DNA from: Acidobacteriota bacterium
GTDB lineage: Bacteria; Acidobacteriota; JAAYUB01
Length of the DNA: 32,707 bases
Direction: 5' to 3'
NCBI GenBank assembly: GCA_018001935.1
Contig: JAGNHB010000062.1
Coordinates: forward strand, 1,091-33,797
In this document: in pieces, positions 1 to 7,150 of the stretch
How positions within the stretch are numbered: the stretch's first letter is position 1
How the letters are laid out: each line of letters opens with the position of its first letter
Notes under the pieces: generated by a model
What the model was told of the DNA's origin: nothing
What the model saw: the letters and a program-made list of their open reading frames with translations, nothing else
Database searches by the model: none
Program-made: the position numbers and the translations under genes

Positions 1-365
1 GCCGGGACGGCGCGTGCAAACCTCCCCGTTCGTACGCGTCGTCCCGACGCGGACAGCCCGTTCCGCCCCGCGACGCTCTCCCCCCTGCGGTTCTCCCCCC
101 CGCGCCGGGACGGCGCGTGCGAACCTCCCCGTTCGTACGCGTCGTCCCGACGCGGACAGCCCGTTCCGCCCCGCGACGCTCTCCCCCCTGCGGTTCTCCC
201 CCCCGCGCCGGGACGGCGCGTGCAAACCTCCCCGTTCGTACGCGTCGTCCCGACGCGGACAGCCCGTTCCGCCCCGCGACGCTCTCCCCCCTGCGGTTCT
301 CCCCCCCGCGCCGGGACGGCGCGTGCGAACCTCACCCCCGCGCCGGGACGGCGCGTGCGAACTTC
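1..365. repeat. 103-bp GC-rich tandem satellite with truncated end copies
   Basis: Three full units start at 1, 104 and 207. They are identical except at the 18th base, which is A in units 1 and 3 and G in unit 2. Truncated copies start at 310 and 342. Both truncated copies carry G, so the pattern alternates A,G,A,G,G and suggests an older 206-bp duplication. Each unit contains short hairpins, for example GCGCC-N5-GGCGC and CGTCG-N3-CGACG. The last 24-bp copy (342-365) reaches into the stop codon (364-366) of the leftward ferredoxin gene. The array is cut by the left edge of the window, so its full length is unknown. Rightward reading frames across it are repeat artefacts. Confidence 0.95.
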
Positions 366-1164
366 AGGCCCCCTGGGGCAGCGGGTGCGTGACGGCCTGT
401 TCCAGGATCTCGCCGCCCAGCGAGATTTTCGTCACCTTCACCGGCACCGGCCTCCCGGAAGCGCGGACCGCGTCCGCCACCAGACGGACCAGCCCGAAGC
501 AGCACGGCACCTCCATGTGGACGACGTGGATGGACTGGAGGGCGTTCCCCGCGAACATCCGGGTGAGCTTGTCCAGGTAGGCCCCCGTGTCGTCCAGCTT
601 GGGGCAGCCGATGAGGAGCGTCTTCCCGCCCAGGAAGGACCGGTGGAAGTCCGGGTAGGCGAAGGGGGCGCAGTCGGCGGCGATCACCAGGTCCGCCCCC
701 TGCAGGTGCTCGGCCCGCACCGGCACCAGGTGGAGCTGCACCGGCCAGTTCTCCAGGCGGGACACGGCGGGCGGCGCCACCGCGAGGTCCGCGGCGGACG
801 GCGCCGTCCGGGTGAGCGTGCGGGCCGCCGAACCGGGGCAGCCGTGCCCCGTGATCCCCCCCGCCGGGTGGAATGGGCGGGCGTGGGCCGCAGACGGGCA
901 GGCCGACGCCGCCGGGGCCGCCTCCCCGGCGAGGTGGCGCTCCACCGCCACGGGGTCGAAGTCCGGCGCCTCCCGCTGCTCGATGGTGAGGGCCCCCTGC
1001 GGACAGTGCCCCAGGCAGGCCCCCAGGCCGTCGCACAGGGACTCGCCCACCACCTTGGCCTTGCCGTCCACGATGCGGATGGCGCCTTCCGCGCAGGCGG
1101 TCACGCAGAGCCCGCAGCCGTCGCACTTCTCTTCGTCGATCTTGATGATGTTTCGTGTGGACAT
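364..1164 (-). CDS. Dicluster [4Fe-4S] ferredoxin-domain protein, 266 aa
   Basis: The N-terminus carries a bacterial 2x[4Fe-4S] ferredoxin domain. The first cluster motif is CDGCGLCVTAC at about residues 15-25. The second is CDGLGACLGHCP at about residues 44-55. A variable linker follows (about 65-120). The C-terminal domain is conserved-looking, with ADCAPFAYPDFH, a LIGCPK segment and a VPCCFG motif whose paired cysteines could bind a further metal or redox centre. There is no signal peptide, so a cytoplasmic electron-transfer role is likely. Ferredoxins of this architecture are often encoded beside hybrid cluster protein (hcp) in anaerobes; that link is from general knowledge and hcp is not in the window. 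The start is ATG at 1162-1164 with AGGAGG about 7 bases upstream. A palindromic FNR-type site lies upstream. The exact redox partner is unknown. Confidence 0.85.
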   Translation of the reverse strand: MSTRNIIKIDEEKCDGCGLCVTACAEGAIRIVDGKAKVVGESLCDGLGACLGHCPQGALTIEQREAPDFDPVAVERHLAGEAAPAASACPSAAHARPFHPAGGITGHGCPGSAARTLTRTAPSAADLAVAPPAVSRLENWPVQLHLVPVRAEHLQGADLVIAADCAPFAYPDFHRSFLGGKTLLIGCPKLDDTGAYLDKLTRMFAGNALQSIHVVHMEVPCCFGLVRLVADAVRASGRPVPVKVTKISLGGEILEQAVTHPLPQGA

Positions 1165-1191
1165 TGTCTTCCTCCTGTCCCAAACCGATCA

Positions 1192-1240
1192 TGGGGTCAG
1201 CATACCGCCGGCGGTCCGGCAAAACATTGACGTGGGTCAA
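1192..1240 (-). promoter_or_regulatory. Class II FNR/DNR/HcpR-type promoter for the ferredoxin gene
   Basis: A perfect palindrome TTGAC-GTGG-GTCAA spans 1227-1240. On the minus strand a -10 hexamer, TATGCT, lies at 1199-1204. If +1 is 1192, the palindrome is centred at -41.5, exactly where class II activators of the CRP/FNR superfamily bind. The TTGAC/GTCAA half-sites differ from canonical FNR (TTGAT/ATCAA) and resemble sites of NO-responsive relatives. The leader is then about 27 nt and carries the AGGAGG. Regulator identity is inferred; no regulator gene is in the window. Confidence 0.7.
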
Positions 1241-1450
1241 GAGCAGGAAAAAGAAGTCCGTCCCTTCGGCGCAAACACGTGTCAAGTCGTGCACGGTTCC
1301 GGGAATGACCTTTACAGGCCGGTTTCGGGAGACCGGGAGAAGTTTTTTTCGCGTTTTCTCACTTTTTTTTCGGATTTTTTTCCACTGAAACGTTAGTAAG
1401 GGTAGGAACACTTCGGAGGATCACGGAGAACCTAATACCGGAAATTTTGA

Positions 1451-1589
1451 CCACTAATTTCACTAATCTTCACTAATCAGGAGGATCAGGGCTTGAATCG
1501 CACCGGTTTTCAATTGAGTTTTTGCCAAGGGATCAAACGGGATCGGGCATATCGGGATACAGATTAGTGAAGATTAGTGTGATTAGTGG
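1451..1589. repeat. CACTAAT-type inverted repeat upstream of the GxxExxY gene
   Basis: The arms at 1451-1478 and 1562-1589 are reverse complements with 26 of 28 positions matching, and are separated by 83 bp. Each arm is built of CACTAAT (ATTAGTG on the other strand) repeated three times. The right arm ends just before the AGAGGAGG of the GxxExxY gene. Upstream, 1165-1450 holds the ferredoxin promoter and an AT-rich, T-tract-rich stretch (about 1340-1385) with no gene seen. Confidence 0.85.
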
Positions 1590-1605
1590 TTTAGAGGAGG
1601 CGATC

Positions 1606-1980
1606 ATGGATGCATTGCTGCAGCAGGAGGGGTACGATCTGATGGCGGCGGCGTTCGAGGTGTACAACCGTATGGGCAGCGGTTACCTGGAAGAGGTTTA
1701 CCACCAGTGCCTGGAACACGAACTCCGCTTGAGAAATATTCCGTACTCGTCCAAACCCGAACTGGAGATCCGATACAAGGGCGTGGTGCTTGAGAAGCGC
1801 TACCGGCCCGATTTGCTGGTTTTCGAGGGGATCATCGTCGAACTGAAGGCCGTGAAAGCCCTGGCGCCCGAGCATGAGGCGCAATTGCTCGGATACCTCA
1901 AAGCTTCCGGGAAACGCGTCGGCTATCTCCTGAACTTCGGCAGCCTGGACCAACTGGAGTGGAAACGGATGGTGAAGTGA
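1606..1980 (+). CDS. GxxExxY family protein, PD-(D/E)xK nuclease-like, 124 aa
   Basis: This is a small protein of the GxxExxY family (PF13366 type). The signature is visible as G26-Y-L-E29-E-V-Y32 within GSGYLEEVY. A PD-(D/E)xK-like core follows, with P68-D69 in YRPDLLV and E79-L-K81 in IVELKAV. The family's role is not established; the fold suggests a nuclease. ATG at 1606 is chosen because AGAGGAGG sits at 1593-1600 and the family normally begins close to this point. An upstream in-frame TTG at 1522 would add 28 residues encoded by the inverted repeat and is not favoured. CACTAAT repeats bracket the gene (1451-1589 and 2003-2046), and the locus is AT-richer than its surroundings. This suggests a separate, possibly transferred unit. 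No operon partner is seen. Confidence 0.85.
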   Translation: MDALLQQEGYDLMAAAFEVYNRMGSGYLEEVYHQCLEHELRLRNIPYSSKPELEIRYKGVVLEKRYRPDLLVFEGIIVELKAVKALAPEHEAQLLGYLKASGKRVGYLLNFGSLDQLEWKRMVK

Positions 1981-2002
1981 AGGTCGACCGCTGATATTTG
2001 AA

Positions 2003-2046
2003 CCACTCATCTCACTAATTCACACTAATGGATTCAGGAGATCAGG
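2003..2046. repeat. Degenerate direct copy of the CACTAAT repeat downstream of GxxExxY
   Basis: CCACTCATCTCACTAA continues into CACACTAATGG and ATTCAGGAGATCAGG. It matches the left upstream arm and its CAGGAGGATCAGG tail (1451-1490) in the same orientation. The GxxExxY gene is therefore flanked by direct copies. The rest of 1981-2295 has no gene. A possible -10, TAGAAT, lies at 2247-2252 ahead of the zinc-ribbon/TPR gene, without a convincing -35. Confidence 0.75.
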
Positions 2047-2295
2047 TGGTTGACGGGTTTTACTCAGACCACGGAGCAGAAGGCAGATTGGTAACGGTGA
2101 TTCCGGGAACGGATACGTGGAAAAACCATGTGGGGCAAGTGAAAACTACCGGGGTGGTTGGGAGTTCGGGTTCGGGAGGGTGAATCGCGAATGCGTATCA
2201 CCTCCGCCCCGGCAAGAAAACAGTCGCTTGTCGGGGCGAAATCGGGTAGAATGCGCGGAACGGGCACGCGGGCCGTCCGCCGCCCGGAAGGCTTG

Positions 2296-3480
2296 ATGAA
2301 CATGAACTTCTGTCAGAAATGCCACTGGAACAACGAAGACCTCGGCGTGCACTGCGCCCGCTGCGGGGCCACCCTGCTCCCCCCCCTCATCCCCCAGCCC
2401 TCGCTCGAGGCCATGGAGGACTTCCAGGACGAGGACAAATTCGAGATCCTCAACCTTCTGGACAGCGTCCGGCGCTTCTCGGAACGACGCCTGGACGGGG
2501 TCGATCTGAGCCTCGAACTCCAGTCCCAGTTCAACCTGCGGGTCTCCGTCGTCCTGGAGCGGCTCCTGAAGACCCTGGAAGAGAACGGGACGATCGACCG
2601 GAAACACTTCCACCGCGAAGTGGAGGAGGAGGTGGGCCTCAAGCGCTTCAGCCTGGAGCAGAAGGCCCTCCTCGAACGGCGACGGGAAGCCGTGCTCACC
2701 CACTGCAACGGGAAGGACGCGGGGGCCTTCGCGGCCCTGGTGGAGTTCGCCTGGCCGCTGCTGTACACGTCCCGGCACCGGGAAGCGGTGGAGGGCCTGC
2801 ACCGCGCCCTGGAGATGGACCCCGTCAACCCGGTCCTCCTGCGGACCCTGGCGGAGATCCTCTTCATCGGCGGCGACCTGGCCGGCGCCGAGAAGCTCAA
2901 CCGGCGCCTCCTCGAACGCTTCCCCGACCGGCCGGGGGGCAACATGCTCTCGGCCATGATCCAGCTCAAGCGGGGGAACGCCGCCGCCGCCATCGAGCGG
3001 CTCCGGGCCGCCCGGGAGGCGTCGCCGCGCTCCTTCACCCTCCACTTCCTCGCCGGGACCGCCCACTTCCTCAAGCACGAGTTCGAGAAGGCCGGGGAGT
3101 CGTTCCGCGAGGCCTGCCGCAGCCGTCCGCTGCCCGTCGTCCCGCCGCTGAGCGCCATGGCCTTCTACCTGGGGAACAAGGTGGCCGACGCGGAGACCCT
3201 GCTGGAGGAGAATTCCGCGCTCACCGACGAGACGGGGTTCGCACCCTTTCTGCAGGGGCTGATCCGCCTCCGCCGAAACCAGCCCCGCAAGGCGGACGAG
3301 CACTTCCGCCGGGCGACGGCCGCCAACCGCAAGTGGCGGAAGGTGATCTCGCGCCTCGCCACCCCGGGCCCGGACCACACGGAACCGGCCCAGATCCGTT
3401 ACTTCACGGGCCTGCTCCGCCGTCGCATGGAGGAGATCATGGCCCTGCTCATCAGCGAGATCCAGAACTTCAACGGGTAG
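2296..3480 (+). CDS. Zinc-ribbon/TPR-repeat protein, 394 aa
   Basis: The protein starts with a small zinc ribbon: C6-x2-C9 and C20-x2-C23 (CQKCHW...CARCGA). An acidic segment follows, then several helical pairs with TPR character from about residue 140 onward, such as YTSRHREAVEGLHRALEMDP and AEILFIGGDLAGAEKLNRR. No signal peptide or membrane segment is visible, so it is probably cytoplasmic. TPR arrays mediate protein-protein contacts; the partner is unknown. ATG at 2296 is chosen because it follows GGAAGG at 2286-2291. A second in-frame ATG is two codons on. Longer readings from 2158 have an unremarkable basic N-terminus. recA begins 17 bp after its stop codon, which makes co-transcription likely and a link with DNA repair or its regulation possible but unproven. 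Confidence 0.75.
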   Translation: MNMNFCQKCHWNNEDLGVHCARCGATLLPPLIPQPSLEAMEDFQDEDKFEILNLLDSVRRFSERRLDGVDLSLELQSQFNLRVSVVLERLLKTLEENGTIDRKHFHREVEEEVGLKRFSLEQKALLERRREAVLTHCNGKDAGAFAALVEFAWPLLYTSRHREAVEGLHRALEMDPVNPVLLRTLAEILFIGGDLAGAEKLNRRLLERFPDRPGGNMLSAMIQLKRGNAAAAIERLRAAREASPRSFTLHFLAGTAHFLKHEFEKAGESFREACRSRPLPVVPPLSAMAFYLGNKVADAETLLEENSALTDETGFAPFLQGLIRLRRNQPRKADEHFRRATAANRKWRKVISRLATPGPDHTEPAQIRYFTGLLRRRMEEIMALLISEIQNFNG

Positions 3481-3497
3481 TCCGCAAGGAGGACATC

Positions 3498-4544
3498 ATG
3501 GCCGACGAAAAAGACCTCAAATCCAAGGCGATCGAGACCGCCTTGTTCCAGATCGAGAAACAGTTCGGGAAAGGGTCCATCATGAAGCTGGGCGACCGGC
3601 CCCGGGACCTGGACATCCCCGTCATCCCCCTGGGGATCCTCTCCATCGATGCGGCCCTGGGCGTCGGCGGCATCCCCAAGGGTCGCATCACCGAAATCTA
3701 CGGCCCGGAGGCCAGCGGCAAGACCACCATCGCCCTGCACGCCATCGCGGCCTGCCAGAAGATGGGCGGCTACGCGGCCTTCATCGACGCCGAGCACGCT
3801 CTCGACCCCATCTACGCCAAGAAACTGGGCGTGATCACCGACGAACTGCTGGTCAGCCAGCCCGACTCCGGCGAGCAGGCCCTGGAGATCGCCGAGGTCC
3901 TGGTGCGCAGCGGCGCCATCGACATCGTGGTGGTGGATTCCGTGGCCGCCCTGGTGCCCAAGGTGGAACTGGAAGGCGACATGGGCGACCCCACCATGGG
4001 CCTCCAGGCGCGCCTCATGAGCCAGGCCCTGCGCAAGCTCACCGCCATCGTGTCCAAGTCGAAGACCAGCCTGATCTTCATCAACCAGGTCCGCGACAAG
4101 ATCGGGGTCACCTACGGCAACCCCGAGACCACCACCGGCGGTCGGGCCCTCAAGTTCTACGCCACGATCCGGATCGACGTCCGGCGCATCGGCGGCGTCA
4201 AGGTGGGGGACAACGACATCGGCAACCGCACCAAGCTCAAGGTGGTGAAGAACAAGATCGCGCCTCCCTTCAAGATGACCGAGTTCGACATCATCTGGGG
4301 CGAGGGGGTCTCCCGCGAGGGCGACATGCTGGACCTGGCGGTCAACATGAAGCTGGTGGAGAAGAGCGGGGCCTGGTTCTCCTACGAGGGGACCAAGCTC
4401 GGCCAGGGGCGCGAGAACTCCAAGCTCTTCCTGAAGGACAACCCGGACATCGGCAACAAGATCGAGTCCATCGTCCGGGAACGGCTGGGCTTCGCCGACG
4501 CCGCCCTGCTCCAGGGCGCGCCGGACGCCTCCGCGGACGCCTGA
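3498..4544 (+). CDS. recA: Recombinase RecA, 348 aa
   Basis: RecA forms ATP-dependent filaments on single-stranded DNA, carries out strand exchange and promotes LexA-type self-cleavage. The sequence is full length and canonical. FGKGSIMKLG is near the N-terminus. Walker A is GPEASGKTT, Walker B is IDIVVVDSVAALVP, and the L1/L2 region includes GDPTMGLQARLMSQALRK and FINQVRDKIGV...TTGGRALKFY. The C-terminal domain is shorter and less acidic than in E. coli. ATG at 3498 follows AAGGAGG at 3486-3492. It lies 17 bp behind the zinc-ribbon/TPR gene, so the two are probably one transcript. No recognisable LexA box was found directly upstream. The reading frame stays open far upstream in the GC-rich DNA, but that is not part of the gene. 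Confidence 0.99.
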   Translation: MADEKDLKSKAIETALFQIEKQFGKGSIMKLGDRPRDLDIPVIPLGILSIDAALGVGGIPKGRITEIYGPEASGKTTIALHAIAACQKMGGYAAFIDAEHALDPIYAKKLGVITDELLVSQPDSGEQALEIAEVLVRSGAIDIVVVDSVAALVPKVELEGDMGDPTMGLQARLMSQALRKLTAIVSKSKTSLIFINQVRDKIGVTYGNPETTTGGRALKFYATIRIDVRRIGGVKVGDNDIGNRTKLKVVKNKIAPPFKMTEFDIIWGEGVSREGDMLDLAVNMKLVEKSGAWFSYEGTKLGQGRENSKLFLKDNPDIGNKIESIVRERLGFADAALLQGAPDASADA

Positions 4545-4714
4545 TCGCAACAGGACAATCACCACGAACGACACGAACCACACCAACAAGGACGCAGATG
4601 AAGGAATGACGGATAAACGCGCTGGAGGGTAAGCTCGGATGACCCGTCCAAATATCAGGACCGGTTCCGACCCGTTCCGAAGGGTTCGAGGTCAACGGCA
4701 ACCAGGCCGTGCCG

Positions 4715-4752
4715 TCCGGACCTACAGCCTACAGCCTAAATCGCTACAGCCT
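4715..4752. repeat. Dispersed TCCGGACCTACAGCCTA element, copy 1
   Basis: The TCCGGACCTACAGCCTA core is followed by ACAGCCTAAA and CTACAGCCT. The same core recurs at 8974 and, inverted, near 14743-14762. It lies in the 219-bp gap between recA and the BMC vertex gene. That gap also contains a CACGAACCACACC-type tract at about 4561-4590 and no gene. Confidence 0.75.
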
Positions 4753-4763
4753 GGAGTTTCCCC

Positions 4764-5048
4764 GTGATTCTGGCCCGCGTCATCGGCAACATCGAGTCCA
4801 CCCACAAGCACCTTCAGTACGAGGGGCTCAAGCTTCTTTACGTCCAGCCCCTGGAGGTGGACCTCGAGCCCGTCGGCGACCCCTACATCGCCGCGGACTC
4901 GGTGGACGCCGGCGTCGGCGACCTCGTGCTGGTCATCGAGGAGGGGTGGTCCTCCTGGAACGCCGTCGGGAAGGACAAGGCGCCCCTCAACCGCGCCGTG
5001 GTGGGGGTGGTGGACAAGATCGAGTTCCTGGAAGGTGCCGCACGATGA
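4764..5048 (+). CDS. EutN/CcmL-family microcompartment vertex protein, 94 aa
   Basis: EutN/CcmL/PduN proteins are pentamers that cap the vertices of bacterial microcompartment shells. The family pattern is clear along the whole length: MILARVIGNIESTHKHLQYEG, then LKLLYVQPL, a VGDPYIAADSVDAGVGDLVLV stretch, and NRAVVGVVDKIEF at the end. The length is typical. The start is GTG at 4764 with a modest GGAG about 10 bases upstream. Its TGA overlaps the ATG of the hydroxyacid dehydrogenase (ATGA, 5045-5048), so the two are translationally coupled. No BMC hexamer shell protein or signature enzyme is within the window, so it is either an outlier of a dispersed BMC system or an orphan with another role. 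Confidence 0.88.
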   Translation: MILARVIGNIESTHKHLQYEGLKLLYVQPLEVDLEPVGDPYIAADSVDAGVGDLVLVIEEGWSSWNAVGKDKAPLNRAVVGVVDKIEFLEGAAR

Positions 5049-6004
5049 GTGACACTCCCGTGATCCTGCTGGCCCACCCGCTCCCCTTCGGCGGCGCGTC
5101 CCGTTTCCCGGCGGGGTGGGACGTCCGCGTCGCCCCGCCGTTCGCGGGACCGGCGGAGGTCCCCGCGGGGCTCGGCGATTGCGACGGCCTGGTCACCCTC
5201 CTCAACGACACGGTGGACCGACGCTGGATCGATGCAGCCCATCCCCGCCTGCGCCTGATCGCCAACGTGGGAGTGGGCTACAACCACATCGACTGGGAGT
5301 ACGCCCGGGATCGCGGCGTCATCGTGACCAACACGCCCGGGGTGCTCACCGAGGCCACCGCGGACCTGGCCATGGCCCTGGTCCTGGCCTGTTCCCGCCG
5401 GATCGTGGAGGCCGACCGCTTCACCCGCGAGGGGCGCTTCAGGGGATGGGACCTGGAACTGCTCCTGGGCCTCGAACTCGGCGGCGCCACCCTGGGCGTC
5501 GTCGGCATGGGCCGCATCGGGAGGGCCGTGGCCCGGCGGGCCGCCGGCTTCGGGATGCGCATCCTCTACACCCGGTCCGGGGAGGGGGACGCCGGCCCGC
5601 TCGGTTTCGACGCGCGGCGGGCAACGTTCGAGGACCTCCTGGCGGAGTCCGACGTGGTCACGCTCCACTGCCCCCTGACGCCGAGGACCCGCAAGCTCTT
5701 CGACGATGCCGCCTTCGCCTGGATGAAGACCGGGGCCATCCTCGTCAACACCGCCCGGGGGCCGGTGGTGGACGAGGCCGCGCTGGCGCGGGCCCTGCGG
5801 TCCGGGAAACTGGCGGCGGCGGGGCTCGACGTGTACGCGGAGGAGCCGGCCATCCCGCCGGAGCTCCTGGCGCTGCCCAACGTGACGGTGCTTCCCCACA
5901 TCGGGTCCGCCACGGAAAAGGCCCGGCGCGCCATCGTGAACATGGCGGTGGACAACGCGGTGGCGTTTTTCACCACCGGCCGCGCCCTCAACCCCGTGGG
6001 GTGA
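5045..6004 (+). CDS. D-2-hydroxyacid dehydrogenase (glyoxylate/hydroxypyruvate reductase-like), 319 aa
   Basis: This is an NAD(P)-dependent D-isomer-specific 2-hydroxyacid dehydrogenase. The substrate-side motif NVGVGYNHID is at 74-83. The Rossmann motif GMGRIG is at 154-159. The catalytic triad is R238 (NTARG), E267 (YAEEP) and H285 (LPHIGSAT). Length and order match GyaR-type glyoxylate reductases and D-glycerate dehydrogenases. The exact 2-oxoacid cannot be read from sequence. The ATG overlaps the stop of the EutN-like gene, which implies coupled synthesis and perhaps handling of a small aldehyde or acid metabolite linked to a microcompartment. There is no targeting peptide. The 92-bp gap to purS contains a GTCCGCC-A-GGCGGAC hairpin (6064-6078) but no terminator. 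Confidence 0.92.
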   Translation: MSDTPVILLAHPLPFGGASRFPAGWDVRVAPPFAGPAEVPAGLGDCDGLVTLLNDTVDRRWIDAAHPRLRLIANVGVGYNHIDWEYARDRGVIVTNTPGVLTEATADLAMALVLACSRRIVEADRFTREGRFRGWDLELLLGLELGGATLGVVGMGRIGRAVARRAAGFGMRILYTRSGEGDAGPLGFDARRATFEDLLAESDVVTLHCPLTPRTRKLFDDAAFAWMKTGAILVNTARGPVVDEAALARALRSGKLAAAGLDVYAEEPAIPPELLALPNVTVLPHIGSATEKARRAIVNMAVDNAVAFFTTGRALNPVG

Positions 6005-6096
6005 GGGCCGGGGCCGCCGGGGCGAGGGCCCCGGGAACCGGGGGAGACCCCCGAGACTACCCTGTCCGCCAGGCGGACGGAAACGGAAGGTGTCTG

Positions 6097-6342
6097 ATGC
6101 GGGCCAAAGTGTACGTGACCTTGAAAAGCGGCGTGCTGGACCCCCAGGGCAAGGCGGTCCAGGGGGCCATCAGGAGCCTGGGGCACGCCGAGGTGCTCGA
6201 CGTGCGCCAGGGGAAGTACTTCGAGATCCGGCTGACGGACAGCATGAGCCGCGAACGGGCCGGGGCCCTGCTGGACGAACTGGCGAAGACCGTGCTGTCC
6301 AACGGCGTCATCGAGAACTACCGGGTGGAACTGGAGGGGTGA
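6097..6342 (+). CDS. purS: Phosphoribosylformylglycinamidine synthase subunit PurS, 81 aa
   Basis: PurS is the small structural subunit that bridges PurL and PurQ in the multi-subunit FGAM synthase of de novo purine synthesis. The family pattern is clear: AKVYVTLKSGVLDPQGKAV at the start, LGHAEVLDVRQGKYFEI in the middle, and LSNGVIENYRVE at the end. Length is typical at about 80 residues. ATG at 6097 follows GGAAGG. The TGA overlaps the purQ ATG by one base (TGATG), a classic coupled arrangement. purL is not in the window. Confidence 0.96.
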   Translation: MRAKVYVTLKSGVLDPQGKAVQGAIRSLGHAEVLDVRQGKYFEIRLTDSMSRERAGALLDELAKTVLSNGVIENYRVELEG

Positions 6343-7019
6343 TGAAATTCGGGGTCGTCGTTTTTCCGGGGTCCAACTGCGACCACGATGCCTACCACGC
6401 CGCCAAGCACGTCCTGGGGCAGCCCACGGTCTACCTCTGGCACAAGGACGAGGACCTGCAGGGGTGCGACGTGGTGATCCTCCCCGGGGGCTTCTCCTAC
6501 GGCGACTACCTCCGGACGGGCGCCATCGCCCGCTTCTCCCCCATCATGAAGTCGGTGGTGCGCTTCGCCGAGGGCGGCGGGAAGGTGCTGGGCATCTGCA
6601 ACGGATTCCAGATCCTGCTGGAGAGCGGGCTCCTGCCGGGCGCCATGCTGCGCAACAAGGGGCTCAAGTTCATCTGCCGGCCCCAGCACATCCGCGTGGA
6701 GACCACCGACACGCCCTTCACCCGGGCTTGCGAGAGCGGGCGGGTCCTGTCCGTCCCCATCGCTCACCACGACGGCAACTACTTTGCCGACGACGAGACC
6801 CTGGCCCGGCTCAAGGCCGAAGACCGGGTGGTCTTCCGCTACTGCGACGCCGACGGGACCGTGGGAGCGGCGTCCAACCCCAACGGCTCGGCGGACCACA
6901 TCGCCGGGATCTGCAACGCGGGCCGCAACGTGGTGGGCCTCATGCCCCACCCCGAGCGCGCCGTGGAGGCCCTCACCGGCTCCGACGACGGCCGCCGGAT
7001 CTTCGCGTCGCTGCTGTAA
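6342..7019 (+). CDS. purQ: Phosphoribosylformylglycinamidine synthase subunit PurQ, 225 aa
   Basis: PurQ is the class I glutamine amidotransferase subunit of FGAM synthase. It releases ammonia from glutamine for the PurL active site. Visible features are FPGSNCDHD at 8-16, LPGGFSYGDYLRTGAIAR at 47-64, the nucleophile C86 in GICNGFQ, and the His/Glu pair H203 and E205 in MPHPERAVE. Full length for the family. Its start overlaps the purS stop. No purL follows; the next gene is an unrelated TPR protein after 131 bp, so the purine unit here is just purS-purQ, possibly joined to the genes upstream. Confidence 0.97.
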   Translation: MKFGVVVFPGSNCDHDAYHAAKHVLGQPTVYLWHKDEDLQGCDVVILPGGFSYGDYLRTGAIARFSPIMKSVVRFAEGGGKVLGICNGFQILLESGLLPGAMLRNKGLKFICRPQHIRVETTDTPFTRACESGRVLSVPIAHHDGNYFADDETLARLKAEDRVVFRYCDADGTVGAASNPNGSADHIAGICNAGRNVVGLMPHPERAVEALTGSDDGRRIFASLL

Positions 7020-7045
7020 CCGCGGACCCGTCCGGAGCGGATTTC

Positions 7046-7073
7046 AACCACGAACCACACCAACCACACGAAC
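7046..7073. repeat. AACCACGAACCACACC low-complexity tract
   Basis: This is a run of AACCACGAACCACACCAACC followed by ACACGAAC just after purQ. Similar CACGAAC/ACACGAA tracts lie after recA (about 4561-4590) and after the 951-residue secreted protein gene (about 20285-20350). All three sit a short distance behind a stop codon, which suggests a dispersed intergenic repeat family. Confidence 0.6.
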
Positions 7074-7150
7074 GGGTTCCGGGCGCAAGGGCGAAATGTC
7101 ATCTTCATTGATTTGATTCTGAAGAGATCTTTTTTATAGGAGGGGCATCC

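Noticed and set aside
14..1230. Rightward open frames across the 103-bp satellite
   Set aside because: The repeated peptides just mirror the DNA repeat; frames run antisense into the ferredoxin gene and lack ribosome sites.
2319..3497. Open extension of the recA frame upstream of 3498
   Set aside because: It overlaps the zinc-ribbon/TPR gene, is Pro/Arg/Gly-rich shadow sequence, and recA has a proper ribosome binding site and canonical start at 3498.
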